NCBI GenBank assembly: GCA_905479995.1
Contig: CAJQON010000013.1
Span: 62,001 to 126,000 of the forward strand
Direction: 5' to 3'
Length of the DNA stretch: 64,000 nt
Source: an uncultured Flavobacteriales bacterium
Lineage (GTDB): Bacteria; Bacteroidota; Bacteroidia; Flavobacteriales_E; Vicingaceae
Position numbers and translations under genes: made by a program. Numbering within the stretch: position 1 is the stretch's first letter; each line of letters opens with the position of its first letter. Positions 34,724 to 43,529 of the stretch are shown piece by piece. Under the pieces are notes generated by a model. It was given only the letters and a program-made list of their open reading frames with translations. It did no database searches and was not told where the DNA came from.

Positions 34724-35527
34724 TTATTTAACGTTTACTATTTCTAATTCATATAATACTGACGAAAAAGGCGGAACAATCAATGTTGAAGACCCCTCCT
34801 CTCCAAAAGCAAGGTACGAAGGTATGATTATTTTTGCTTTTTCACCCATTTTCATTCTTCTTAATGCAATATCTAATCCGCCAATTACTTGTCCAGGAGT
34901 TCCATAGTTAAATGTAAAACTGCTGCTATTATAGGTATTGTCAAAAACCAATTCATTAATAAAAGAACCCTTATAGTGTATAGTAATTACTTTACCTTTA
35001 GCAACAACCTCACCCTTTCCTTCTTGAAGCGTTTTAAAATAAATTCCATTTTGTTGTTTTAAAAAATCATTTCCTTCTAAATACTTCTTTAATAAAACAT
35101 GTTCAAACATCTCTTTATCTACAACTCCATCTGCCTTGGTTTTAAAGCTATAAACTTTAACATTAATCTTTATAAATTCAGCTGCACAATCTAATAACTC
35201 TAGTTGTTTGTTCTCTTTTTTTAAAAATTTCTGGTTAACCATAAACGAAGCGCTATCTCCTTCAGCTAAATGCTTGAATAAAAATTTCCAGTTGTTATTA
35301 CTCGGTTCTATTATTTCCTCTTTATAATGTTTAAACAATCGTGTTTCTTTATCATAAATTTCAATACTAGCAGCCACATATCTATTATTTTTAAAGCTCT
35401 GATCACTTTCTTCAAAAGAAACAAGTTGCATGTAAACATGCTCATTTATCTCAATATAGTCTGGGAATTTACTTTGGCAAGAAAGTAGCATGACTAAAAC
35501 AATTATAATACCTACTGCCTTTTTCAT
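34724..35527 (-). CDS. FKBP-type lipoprotein with altered active site
   Basis: The 267-residue protein has a lipobox (LLSCQS). Residues about 20-150 are an unusual N-terminal region with strands (YIEINEHVYMQLVSFEESDQ, CAAEFIKINVKVYSF). The C-terminal 110 residues are an FKBP fold (ITIHYKGSFIN, VFDNTYNSSS). The pocket Trp is replaced by Leu (VIGGLDIAL) and the pocket Tyr by Phe (LAFGEEG), so isomerase activity is doubtful; it may act as a chaperone or in assembly. The start overlaps the stop of the upstream FKBP gene by 4 bases. Confidence 0.88.
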   Translation of the reverse strand: MKKAVGIIIVLVMLLSCQSKFPDYIEINEHVYMQLVSFEESDQSFKNNRYVAASIEIYDKETRLFKHYKEEIIEPSNNNWKFLFKHLAEGDSASFMVNQKFLKKENKQLELLDCAAEFIKINVKVYSFKTKADGVVDKEMFEHVLLKKYLEGNDFLKQQNGIYFKTLQEGKGEVVAKGKVITIHYKGSFINELVFDNTYNSSSFTFNYGTPGQVIGGLDIALRRMKMGEKAKIIIPSYLAFGEEGSSTLIVPPFSSVLYELEIVNVK

Positions 35528-36045
35528 TTTACCTTAACAATATCTACTACCTCAAGATCATAAACAATTGTTGATCTTATTGGAATTTTTTTAAAGTCGC
35601 CTGTTAAGCCATGAGCCAAATGAGATGGAATAACAAAAATTGCTTTGTCTCCTTTACTTAAGTAGGTTATGCCTTCGTGTAAACCGCTTTCTACATTATC
35701 TTTACCTACAACAAACTCTTCTGGACCATTGGAAGTTGAATAACAAAGTGTGCCATCCAAAAGCTTTACAGAATAAGTTAATGCTACTAAATCTCCAGTT
35801 TGGGCAACCTCGCCCACTTGATCTTTAATAATAGAATAGCTTAAACCTGTTTTTGTTTGAATTGCATTTGGCAATTCTTTTTTAACATAAGCCTTAATTT
35901 GTTTTGATTCTATAGATGCTGCATTAATATTGGCTTGTAATAGCTTTTCTTGTAAATCAGCTGCACTAATTTCAGGCATACCTTTTTGATCTCCTGCGCA
36001 AGAAAACAATAATAAAACTACTATTACAAGTAAACTATACCTCAC
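35524..36045 (-). CDS. GldI-like FKBP lipoprotein with degenerate active site
   Basis: The 173-residue protein has a lipobox (LLFSCAG) and one FKBP-like domain. The pocket is strongly changed: the Phe-Asp of VFDSS is Cys-Tyr (LCYST), the Trp is Leu (VESGLHEG), and the Tyr of AYG is His (LAHGLTG). Its size, lipobox and place next to nrnA are like GldI of gliding flavobacteria, a lipoprotein of the gliding/secretion apparatus. The name is not assigned because homology was not searched and no other gliding gene is in the window. Confidence 0.8.
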   Translation of the reverse strand: MRYSLLVIVVLLLFSCAGDQKGMPEISAADLQEKLLQANINAASIESKQIKAYVKKELPNAIQTKTGLSYSIIKDQVGEVAQTGDLVALTYSVKLLDGTLCYSTSNGPEEFVVGKDNVESGLHEGITYLSKGDKAIFVIPSHLAHGLTGDFKKIPIRSTIVYDLEVVDIVKVK

Positions 36046-36049
36046 TTTT

Positions 36050-37048
36050 CTATTTATTTAATTCTTGTTGAAATTCTTCTATTACTTTTTCAACTTTTTC
36101 TATAGCATTATCTAAAGAGGTTTCTAACCTTCCTCCAGCAGCATAAACGTGACCACCTCCATTAAAGTATTGATTGGCAATTTTATTAACGAAAAAATCA
36201 CCCTTAGATCGGAATGAGAAATTAACTCCACCTTCTTTTTCTGTCATTAGTACAGCCATTTTTATACCTGAAATAGACAGTGCATAATTAACCAACCCTT
36301 CAGTATCTCCTTTTTTGAAATTGTACTTTTTTAATTCTTCAGCAGACAACGAAATATAAGCTGCATTAGCCGCTGACACTACTCTAAGTTTTTCTGTTAA
36401 TGCAAAACCCAGCAACCTCAATCTATCTTCTGAGTTGGTATCGTAAACATTTTCATGAATCATTGCTCCATTAACACCTACAGCTATAATATTTGCAATT
36501 ATTTGATGGGTTTTAGCTGTTGTAGATGGATATCTAAAAGAACCGGTATCCGTCATTATACCACAATAAATACATTCTCCAATTACTTTATTAATTTTTG
36601 ATGCGTCACCAAAACTTTCAATCAATTCATATACCAATTGAGCAGTAGAACTATTATCGGTATCAACAAAATAATGGTCTGCAAAATCTTGAGGGTCTTG
36701 ATGATGATCTACCACTACTTTTACAGCATTTGAAGTACCAATAAGTTCTCCCAACGCACCTATTCTCCCCAAAGCGTTGTAGTCTAACGAAAATACAATA
36801 TCAGCCTCTGAAACTAACTTCTCTACACTTCCTGTTTGCGTGTCATAATACAAAATACGATCTACCCCACTCATCCAGTTTAAAAAATCTGGAAATGCAT
36901 CTGGAACTACTACGCTAACATTTTTACCTAAACTAGAAAGGTAATGGTAAAAAGCTAAAGAGGAACCAATAGCATCTCCATCTGGTGACTTATGTGTAGT
37001 AATAACAATGTTTTGTCCTGCTTCAATTGCTTTTTTAATCTCTTGCAT
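36050..37048 (-). CDS. nrnA: DHH-family phosphoesterase (oligoribonuclease / pAp phosphatase)
   Basis: It degrades very short RNA pieces and 3'-phosphoadenosine 5'-phosphate in the cytoplasm. The 332-residue protein has the DHH domain motifs THKSPDGDAIGSSLA, SLDYNALGRIG, VVVDHHQDPQDFAD and MTDTGSFRYPS, and the DHHA1 end with NFSFRSKG and GGGHVYAAGGRL. All metal ligands are present. It is the first gene of the FKBP run, 4 bases before the GldI-like gene, and starts only about 15 bases after a terminator. Confidence 0.93.
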   Translation of the reverse strand: MQEIKKAIEAGQNIVITTHKSPDGDAIGSSLAFYHYLSSLGKNVSVVVPDAFPDFLNWMSGVDRILYYDTQTGSVEKLVSEADIVFSLDYNALGRIGALGELIGTSNAVKVVVDHHQDPQDFADHYFVDTDNSSTAQLVYELIESFGDASKINKVIGECIYCGIMTDTGSFRYPSTTAKTHQIIANIIAVGVNGAMIHENVYDTNSEDRLRLLGFALTEKLRVVSAANAAYISLSAEELKKYNFKKGDTEGLVNYALSISGIKMAVLMTEKEGGVNFSFRSKGDFFVNKIANQYFNGGGHVYAAGGRLETSLDNAIEKVEKVIEEFQQELNK

Positions 37049-37063
37049 TATTCTTTTTTAAAT

Positions 37064-37093
37064 AAAAAACCCCGACAAAAAATGTCAGGGCTT
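37064..37093 (-). terminator. Terminator between the zinc-finger exported protein and nrnA
   Basis: CCCCGACA pairs with TGTCAGGG with one mismatch; on the minus strand it is followed by a T run. It ends close to the nrnA ATG. Confidence 0.75.
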
Positions 37094-37112
37094 TAATTTT
37101 TTTAAACTTATT

Positions 37113-37802
37113 TTAAAATCCAGTTCCTTTAAATCCTGTAATAGCAGTAGTCATATGTTCTACTAATAAACCAACACATCCCATATCGCTAGATTTCATC
37201 ATTTTCCCTTTGCTCTTTCCGCCTCCAGAACCTCCTCCAGGAACCGAAACCTCAACAGTTAATCTTCTTGTTGATTCAACTGAAAATTCTATTTCTGTAG
37301 AAAAACCATCTTGACTATTATCGTATAATAATTCTTTTCTTTTTTCTACAACAATTCTGGTCTCTTTGTCAACGACTTCAATTTGTTTTCCTGTTGAGAT
37401 TTGACCTTCACCTTCACATTCGTAACATGATTCGCCATCAGCAAAACCTTCACCGCTACAATCTCCACAAGTTTTGAATTCATCTTCCATCGTTTTAGAT
37501 TCGAACACTTTTTCAACTTTTACTTTTTTAGTTTCATAAACTTTAAACTTAATTTGAGAACCTAAGTTTTCATCCATACACATTGAAATACGGTAATCTT
37601 GCCCTTTATAAACAAGAACGTTCAGTTCTGATGTTTGCCCTTTAGCAAACAAAGCACTTTTAGATTGTCCATTCAACTTAAACATACCGTTTTCTGAAGG
37701 GTTACAATACTTTGTATGAAAGTGGTTACAATATTGAGCTGTGGAAATTGCAGGTATTAAAAAAACGGCTACAATTAAAAATATTTTATTAATGTTCTTC
37801 AT
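37113..37802 (-). CDS. Exported protein with two DnaJ-type CxxCxGxG motifs
   Basis: The 229-residue protein has a signal peptide (ending ISTAQ). The first 100 residues are a beta-rich domain (GMFKLNGQSKSALFAKGQ, YKGQDYRISMCMDENL). Then come CGDCSGEG and, seven residues on, CYECEGEG, the two halves of a zinc-binding centre as in the DnaJ cysteine-rich domain. A further beta stretch follows (TRIVVEKRKELLY, FSTEIEFSVESTRRL), then a Gly/Lys/Ser linker and a C-terminal helix. Zinc-finger modules of this kind are unusual in exported proteins. The function is unknown. It forms a pair with the upstream lipoprotein gene. Confidence 0.72.
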   Translation of the reverse strand: MKNINKIFLIVAVFLIPAISTAQYCNHFHTKYCNPSENGMFKLNGQSKSALFAKGQTSELNVLVYKGQDYRISMCMDENLGSQIKFKVYETKKVKVEKVFESKTMEDEFKTCGDCSGEGFADGESCYECEGEGQISTGKQIEVVDKETRIVVEKRKELLYDNSQDGFSTEIEFSVESTRRLTVEVSVPGGGSGGGKSKGKMMKSSDMGCVGLLVEHMTTAITGFKGTGF

Positions 37803-37830
37803 CTTATTTTGTCTTTAAAATAGAGTTATA

Positions 37831-38727
37831 TTAAACCTCTTCGGTGCTAACTATTTTAGTTCTTATTTCGTTCACTTTACTCTTTACAGCTTCAAACTGT
37901 TCTTTAGTCATCGATATAGAAGAACCTCCTCCTAATACCATTTTACCATTGTCTTTTTTCTTTAATGAAATTCCAGATCCAGTTCCTTCATCTTCATTAA
38001 GTGTTGCATAAACTAATTCTAATTCCATAAACCATGCTGCTACTTTTTGAACTTCTGCATCAGACTCATATTTTGCCAAATAATCCAACAAATTGTCTAA
38101 TGCTAATTTTTGATCAGCTAATCTATCAACTGCTCCTTTCTCTTTATCGAAATCTGTAGAGTTAGCAATAACATATACTGTTTCTAACCATCCAGCTGCA
38201 GCAATTATGCCAAGTTTATTTCCTTGTCCATTCTGATCTAAATAATCTACAACAGCAAAGTAAGAAGTATTAGTAATAGCAACTAATGAATCAGCGTTAT
38301 CTAAATTCCCTTGGGCTCTTTCAATTAAACTTTTATCAAAAGCAGAAGAAATACCAATTGATTCTGACATTTTTTGTACTGTTCCAAAATACTTTGTTGT
38401 TGAGTTAAACTCTTCGTAAGCTGCAGTATAAGCTAGATCTGCAGAGTAGATACCAAAGTTTAATGCTTGCTTTGTTGGGTCACTATAATTATTCGCATTT
38501 TCAATTGAATTTAATAACTCTCCATTATAAGCTAACCCACTTTCTTTAATAAATCCAAACATCTCATCTGGAGATGGAATTTGATAATATTCTTCGTTGC
38601 CTTCTTCAACAACTTCTACAGGTGTTTCAATAGCTTCTTCAATAGGTTCTTCACCTCCACAAGAAGTCATTACTAATAAAGGTGTTGCAACCAATAGTGC
38701 TGTTGCTAATTTAAAATGTTTCTTCAT
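37831..38727 (-). CDS. Helical lipoprotein of unknown function
   Basis: The ATG at 38727 is chosen over a TTG two codons upstream because it starts a good lipoprotein signal (MKKHFKLATALLVATPLLV, lipobox MTSCGG). The 298-residue product has a short acidic linker after the Cys (EEPIEEAIETPVEVVEEGNEE), then mostly helices (SDPTKQALNFGIYSADLAYT, FAVVDYLDQNGQGNKLGIIA, GWLETVYVIANS). A basic Gly/Ser patch lies near residue 265. No catalytic motif is recognised. It is probably co-transcribed with the zinc-finger protein 28 bases downstream. Confidence 0.72.
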   Translation of the reverse strand: MKKHFKLATALLVATPLLVMTSCGGEEPIEEAIETPVEVVEEGNEEYYQIPSPDEMFGFIKESGLAYNGELLNSIENANNYSDPTKQALNFGIYSADLAYTAAYEEFNSTTKYFGTVQKMSESIGISSAFDKSLIERAQGNLDNADSLVAITNTSYFAVVDYLDQNGQGNKLGIIAAAGWLETVYVIANSTDFDKEKGAVDRLADQKLALDNLLDYLAKYESDAEVQKVAAWFMELELVYATLNEDEGTGSGISLKKKDNGKMVLGGGSSISMTKEQFEAVKSKVNEIRTKIVSTEEV

Positions 38728-38750
38728 AACCAAGTTTCGTTTACTTTCAA

Positions 38751-38758
38751 CAAAAATA
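38751..38758 (-). promoter_or_regulatory. Possible -7 element of the helical lipoprotein gene
   Basis: The minus strand reads TATTTTTG, matching TAnnTTTG, 23 bases before the ATG. No clear -33 TTG. Confidence 0.35.
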
Positions 38759-38857
38759 GAAATATTTTACATTAAATATCTATTTAATATCTTTTAAAGG
38801 TAGCAAGGTAATAAAACTATATTAATTAGAGAAAAAAAAGAATTGGTTGATTTAATA

Positions 38858-40345
38858 CTATTTAAATGATTTAGAGGAGATAGCAAACAATCCTAGAAAA
38901 GTTAAGAAGCCATTAACAATCAAAATTTCAAATCCAAATTTATACCCATTAAACCAACTTTCTGAGAAGAGAAATAAAACACCACAAATAATTGGCGACA
39001 AAACACAAATAATTGGCACTAATTTATCGATAACTGCTCTTTTGGTCATCAAACCAAAAGCGTATAATCCCAATAATGGCCCATAGGTAAAACCTGCGGC
39101 TTTAAATAAGGAACTAATTACACTTTCATTATTTACAAGGCTAAATATTAAAATGACTACAAACAATGCTACAGAAACCAAAATATGAACTCTTTTTCTG
39201 AGTTTTACTTTTAAAGATTCTTCTTTATTTCCAACATTTAAAAAGTCAATACAAATTGATGTTGTTAGTGCTGTTAGTGCTGAATCGGCACTGGAATAGG
39301 CTGCTGCAACTAATCCTAGAATAAAGAAAATACCCGCAATTGTTGGCAAGTGCTGTTTTGCAATTTCAGGAAATAAATTGTCCAATTTATCTGGAGCTGT
39401 AATTCCATTTTGTTGCAGGTAAAGAAACAACAAAGCTCCCAATACTAAAAACACAAAGTTGACCAAAATTAGTACTATACTGAAGGAGAACATGTTCTTT
39501 TGTCCTTCCTTTATATTTTTGCAGCTTAAGTTCTTTTGCATCATATCCTGATCCAATCCAGTCATTACAATTGTAATAAAAACCCCACTAAAAAACTGTT
39601 TTACAAAATGTCTTTTATCATTCCAATCATCGAAAAAGAAAACCTGACCATAATCACTATCACTAACAGTTTGAATCATTTCAGAGAAGCCTAAGTTGAG
39701 CTCTGAACTTAAAAAGTAAATAGAAACTCCAACTGCTATCAGCATAAAAAGTGTTTGAAGTGTATCTGTCCATACAATAGTTTTTATTCCGCCTTTAAAA
39801 GTATATAGCCATATTAGTAAAATGGTAATTGCTACGGTTACAAAAAATGGAACGTGTGTGGTTCCATACAATATAATTTTATCAAAAATTAAATACTGTA
39901 AAACTTGGGCAACTAGAAAAAGGCGAAAAGCTGCACCTACTGTTCTTGATAATACAAAAAAAGCTGCACCTGTTTTATAAGAAGCATTTCCAAAGCGATC
40001 ATCTAAATAGGTATAAATAGATGTTAAGTTTAATCGATAATACAAGGGCATTAACACCAATGCAACAACAGCATATCCTACAAAGTAGCCAAGAACCATT
40101 TGCATGTATGAAAATTCGCTTGCTCCTACCCAACCTGGAACAGAGATAAAGGTAACTCCAGATAAAGATGCTCCGATCATACCAAATGCGACTAAAAACC
40201 AAGGAGATTTGTGGCCTCCAATAAAAAAGGTGTCATTATTTGCTCCTTTTGAAGTTAAAAAAGAAATGAGCATCAGTAAGCCGAAATAGCCTAGAATAAA
40301 TAATATTACAACGGTTGGATTCATGAAATTATATATTGAAAACAA
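38858..40345 (-). CDS. Sodium/solute symporter (SSS family)
   Basis: The 495-residue inner-membrane protein has about 13 membrane segments. It has the family landmarks GHKSPWFLVAFGMIGASLSGVTFISVPG in the first helices (here the sodium-site region), LFLVAQVLQYL, YTFKGGIKTIVWTDTLQTLFM, and GLVAAAYSSADSALTALTTS with the second sodium-site Ser residues. This class takes up sugars, amino acids or other small solutes with sodium; the substrate cannot be read from the sequence. It is transcribed alone, divergent from recR. Confidence 0.92.
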   Translation of the reverse strand: MFSIYNFMNPTVVILFILGYFGLLMLISFLTSKGANNDTFFIGGHKSPWFLVAFGMIGASLSGVTFISVPGWVGASEFSYMQMVLGYFVGYAVVALVLMPLYYRLNLTSIYTYLDDRFGNASYKTGAAFFVLSRTVGAAFRLFLVAQVLQYLIFDKIILYGTTHVPFFVTVAITILLIWLYTFKGGIKTIVWTDTLQTLFMLIAVGVSIYFLSSELNLGFSEMIQTVSDSDYGQVFFFDDWNDKRHFVKQFFSGVFITIVMTGLDQDMMQKNLSCKNIKEGQKNMFSFSIVLILVNFVFLVLGALLFLYLQQNGITAPDKLDNLFPEIAKQHLPTIAGIFFILGLVAAAYSSADSALTALTTSICIDFLNVGNKEESLKVKLRKRVHILVSVALFVVILIFSLVNNESVISSLFKAAGFTYGPLLGLYAFGLMTKRAVIDKLVPIICVLSPIICGVLFLFSESWFNGYKFGFEILIVNGFLTFLGLFAISSKSFK

Positions 40346-40361
40346 AAGTGATTAAAATTCT

Positions 40362-40390
40362 TTGTTTTAGCGCGGAACATCTTAATTTTG
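40362..40390 (+). promoter_or_regulatory. Promoter of recR
   Basis: TTG at 40362-40364 and TAATTTTG at 40383-40390, spaced by 18 bases, match the Bacteroidota consensus TTG-N17-23-TAnnTTTG. The inferred transcript start is about 20 bases before the ATG. Confidence 0.6.
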
Positions 40391-40415
40391 ATTCACACTA
40401 AATTGTTGACAGCGA

Positions 40416-41036
40416 ATGCACCAGATTTCTTCTCCTTTATTTAATAATGCTGTAGATCAATTATCTTCACTTCCGGGTGTAGGCAACAAAACAGCCATTC
40501 GATTAGTCTTGCAACTTTTAAATAGAAATGAACAAGAACTCACTGAATTTGGTACTGCTTTTATAAAACTAAGTGAAGAAATTCAATATTGTAAGACTTG
40601 TTTTAATATTTCTGATACTCCAGAATGTGGCATCTGTTCTAATTTAACTCGAAACAATGACACCATTTGTATTGTAGAAAACATATTAGATGTTATTGCT
40701 ATTGAAAATACCAATCAATTTAAGGGAAAATACCATGTTTTAGGTGGTATTATTTCACCGATGGATGGTATTGGTCCAAATGACATTAAAATTCCTGAAT
40801 TAATTGAACGAATTAAGACAACTCAACCAAAAGAAATTATAATGGCACTTAGCACTACTATGGAAGGTGATGCTACTAATTTTTACATTTATAAAAAATT
40901 AGCTGACTTGAACATATCTGTAACAACGATTGCAAGAGGAGTTGGTATTGGAGATGAAATTGAATATACAGATGAGCTGACTTTAGGTCGATCTATTTTA
41001 AATCGAATTCCTTTTAAAAATACGTTAACATTCTAG
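40416..41036 (+). CDS. recR: Recombination mediator RecR
   Basis: It loads RecA at gaps together with RecO/RecF. The 206-residue protein has the helix-hairpin-helix SSLPGVGNKTAIRLVLQLL, a zinc finger with CKTCFNISDTPECGIC, and a Toprim domain beginning ICIVENILDVIAIE with GGIISPMDGIGP and STTMEGDATNFYI. Length and motif order are standard. The stop codon overlaps the GTG of the next gene by one base. Confidence 0.96.
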   Translation: MHQISSPLFNNAVDQLSSLPGVGNKTAIRLVLQLLNRNEQELTEFGTAFIKLSEEIQYCKTCFNISDTPECGICSNLTRNNDTICIVENILDVIAIENTNQFKGKYHVLGGIISPMDGIGPNDIKIPELIERIKTTQPKEIIMALSTTMEGDATNFYIYKKLADLNISVTTIARGVGIGDEIEYTDELTLGRSILNRIPFKNTLTF

Positions 41037-42601
41037 TGAAGTTATCTGTTATCATAGTCAATTACAATGTAAGATACTTTTTAGAACAGTGTCTTATTTC
41101 TGTTGAGAAAGCGCTCAAGAATATTGATTCTGAAATCTATGTGGTAGATAATATTTCTTCAGATGATTCGTTAGAAATGGTGAGAGAACTGTTCCCCAAT
41201 GTTAATTTAATTGCCAATACCGAGAATGTTGGTTTTAGTAAAGCTAACAATCAAGCAATAAAAGTTTCAAAAGGAGAATACATTCTTTTGTTAAATCCTG
41301 ACACTGTTGTTGAAGAAGATTCTTTTGAAAAATGCATTGCTTTTATGGATGCAAAACCAGATGCTGGCGGTTTAGGCGTAAAAATGATTGATGGAAATGG
41401 GATTTTCTTACCTGAATCTAAAAGAGGCTTACCAACTCCATCAGTATCATTTTATAAAATATTTGGATTATCTGCACTTTTTCCAAAATCTAAAAAGTTT
41501 GCCAAATATCATTTGGGTTATCTAAAAGAAAATGAAACAAACGAAATAGATGTCCTTTCTGGCGCATTTATGTGGATGAGAAAAACGGTATTGGATGAAG
41601 TTGGCTATTTAGATGAGGCCTTTTTTATGTATGGTGAAGACATTGACCTTTCCTATAGAATAACTGCTGCTGGACACAAAAACTACTATTTTCCCAAAAC
41701 AAGAATAATTCATTATAAAGGAGAAAGTACTAAAAAAGGAAGTATCAATTATGTGTTTGTATTTTACAATGCAATGATTATTTTTTCTAAAAAGCATTTT
41801 GCTCGAAAAGCAAAAGCTTTTTCATTTTTCATAAATATTGCCATCTACTTAAGAGCATTTTTAGCACTTATCTTTAGGTTTGTCAACCACAATAAATTGT
41901 TATTAATAGATTCAGTACTTATTTTATCACTAGTAGGTTTGTTGAGCCTTGCGAAACCATACCTTGGTTTTCCCAATCAAATTGAAATTAACAGTGACTT
42001 TGGGTTTTTAAATATTTTGGCTGTTTTAGGATCTTACCTTTTGGGTATTGCAGTTTTTAGAGGATATTCTAAAACCATACAAATTAACAAAACCTTATTT
42101 GGCCTAATTTTAGGAAACGCTATTTTGTTTACTCTAAATTTTATGTTTCCAAAGCCATACTCCTATTCTCATAAATTTTTAGCGAGTTTAGCTGCAAGTA
42201 CTTCTATTATTATATACCTTAGTAGACTGGTTTTAAACTACTTTAATACCGTTAAAATAAAAAAAGGAAATAGAAGAACTATTGTTGTGTCCAATAATAA
42301 CCGTTTTATTGAGAAGGTAAATGCGTTAAAAAACAATAAGAGTTATTTAACGAAACTCTTAAAAATAAAGGCTTCCAATAAAGTGGAAACAATAGATTAT
42401 GACAACTATGTTGGAAAACAAAATCAATTGGCTGACCTAACGGAAATTTACAATGTAAATGAGGTTATCTTTTCCTCTAGCGACATTTCTTATGGGGAAA
42501 TTATTGCTGAAATGGACAAAATAAAAAACGAGTTTGTTGACTTTAAAATATCAATGAATTCAGATTTAATAATTGGCGGTAAAGCCATTGAAAAAATTTA
42601 A
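41036..42601 (+). CDS. Family 2 glycosyltransferase fused to a membrane region and a sugar-transferase-like domain
   Basis: The 521-residue protein starts with GTG (TAGTG overlap with recR). Residues 1-240 are a rhamnosyltransferase-like GT2 domain (LSVIIVNYNVRYFLEQCL, ENVGFSKANNQAI, LLNPDTVVEED, MYGEDIDLSYRI). About five hydrophobic segments follow between about 255 and 400. Residues 405-521 (RRTIVVSNNNRFIEKVNAL, VNEVIFSSSDISYGEIIAEM, DFKISMNSDLIIGG) resemble the cytoplasmic Rossmann-like domain found before the catalytic part of WcaJ-type phosphoglycosyl transferases, without the catalytic part. It is probably a glycan-building enzyme at the inner membrane; sugar and acceptor are unknown. 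Confidence 0.82.
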   Translation: MKLSVIIVNYNVRYFLEQCLISVEKALKNIDSEIYVVDNISSDDSLEMVRELFPNVNLIANTENVGFSKANNQAIKVSKGEYILLLNPDTVVEEDSFEKCIAFMDAKPDAGGLGVKMIDGNGIFLPESKRGLPTPSVSFYKIFGLSALFPKSKKFAKYHLGYLKENETNEIDVLSGAFMWMRKTVLDEVGYLDEAFFMYGEDIDLSYRITAAGHKNYYFPKTRIIHYKGESTKKGSINYVFVFYNAMIIFSKKHFARKAKAFSFFINIAIYLRAFLALIFRFVNHNKLLLIDSVLILSLVGLLSLAKPYLGFPNQIEINSDFGFLNILAVLGSYLLGIAVFRGYSKTIQINKTLFGLILGNAILFTLNFMFPKPYSYSHKFLASLAASTSIIIYLSRLVLNYFNTVKIKKGNRRTIVVSNNNRFIEKVNALKNNKSYLTKLLKIKASNKVETIDYDNYVGKQNQLADLTEIYNVNEVIFSSSDISYGEIIAEMDKIKNEFVDFKISMNSDLIIGGKAIEKI

Positions 42602-42605
42602 ACTT

Positions 42606-43442
42606 ATGAAACACCTATTTATTCTATTGGCAATTTTGTTCATTTCTATAACCACAACTGCACAAAAAGTAAGTTTAGGGCCCGAATTAGGCGTAAACAT
42701 TATTCCTTTAGAAAGTACCGGTTACGGCTACAATTACCAACTAGGTTTTCATTTTGGTGCACATCTAAAATATCATTTTTCACCAAAATTTAGATTAACA
42801 ACTGGTCTGTATTTAACCCAAAAGAAGAAGGCATACAGCTACACAGAAACTAGTTCTGTTTTAGGTGAAATTGACAAGTTACTTGGAGCTGTTCCTGGTG
42901 GTATTGGTGGTGGAAATCCACTTGGAGGAATAAACTTAGATTCTATAATTGATATTCCAGGTATTAATTTAGATATGACAGAGGATGTTAGAGGTGTTAA
43001 CTCTGAAATATTTATTAAGATTCCTTTATTGGCTAATTACAAGTACAAAAATGTAAACTTTTACTTGGGACCATATTTTGGTTTATTACTTACTGCTAGT
43101 CAGAAAGAAGAAATAACAACTAAAGTTCCTGTTTTTGATTTTATAGATATTTCTGCATTAGATAGTAGTGGATTTATCAGTGGCTTCCTTCCAAAATCAG
43201 GAGTAGGAAGCAATACAAGTTCCGGAACGGATGGATTAAGCTTAGTAGATATTGGTGCTAATATTGGCATTGGCTACCAAATGAATCAATTGCATTTTAA
43301 CTTAATGTATTCTCATGGTTTTATTGATTCTGGAGAAGCACCGAATGGAACAACCCTATCTCCTTTAAGAACATTTAGAGTATCAATGGTTTATCTATTT
43401 GATTTTAAGAAAGTTAGAAGGGACGCTCCAAGCATTGATTAA
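42606..43442 (+). CDS. Outer-membrane beta-barrel protein (PorT-like)
   Basis: The ATG at 42606 is chosen over an in-frame upstream ATG because it starts a signal peptide (MKHLFILLAILFISITTTAQ). The 278-residue product has barrel strands such as VSLGPELGVNIIPLE, YQLGFHFGAHLKYHF, RLTTGLYLTQKKKAY and YLGPYFGLLLTA, and ends VSMVYLFDFKK plus a short tail. A Gly-rich insert (GAVPGGIGGGNPLGGINLD) lies near residue 90. The pattern is that of the PorT-like outer-membrane barrel family; being the T9SS PorT itself is possible but not supported by neighbours. It follows the glycosyltransferase by 4 bases. Confidence 0.8.
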   Translation: MKHLFILLAILFISITTTAQKVSLGPELGVNIIPLESTGYGYNYQLGFHFGAHLKYHFSPKFRLTTGLYLTQKKKAYSYTETSSVLGEIDKLLGAVPGGIGGGNPLGGINLDSIIDIPGINLDMTEDVRGVNSEIFIKIPLLANYKYKNVNFYLGPYFGLLLTASQKEEITTKVPVFDFIDISALDSSGFISGFLPKSGVGSNTSSGTDGLSLVDIGANIGIGYQMNQLHFNLMYSHGFIDSGEAPNGTTLSPLRTFRVSMVYLFDFKKVRRDAPSID

Positions 43443-43468
43443 TTGTAAAATAATTTTACTTTTCTTTC

Positions 43469-43498
43469 TTGAAAACTTAATATAAGTAGTTAGCTTTG
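43469..43498 (+). promoter_or_regulatory. Promoter of the serC-serA operon
   Basis: TTG at 43469-43471 and TAGCTTTG at 43491-43498 with 19 bases between them fit the Bacteroidota promoter consensus. It is about 30 bases before the serC ATG. Confidence 0.65.
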
Positions 43499-43529
43499 TG
43501 TTCAATTTTAACCTAAAAACAAAGCTAAA

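Noticed and set aside
43445-43459. Inverted repeat after the PorT-like barrel gene as a terminator
   Set aside because: Seven AT-only base pairs with a one-base centre cannot form a stable hairpin loop, although a T-rich stretch follows.
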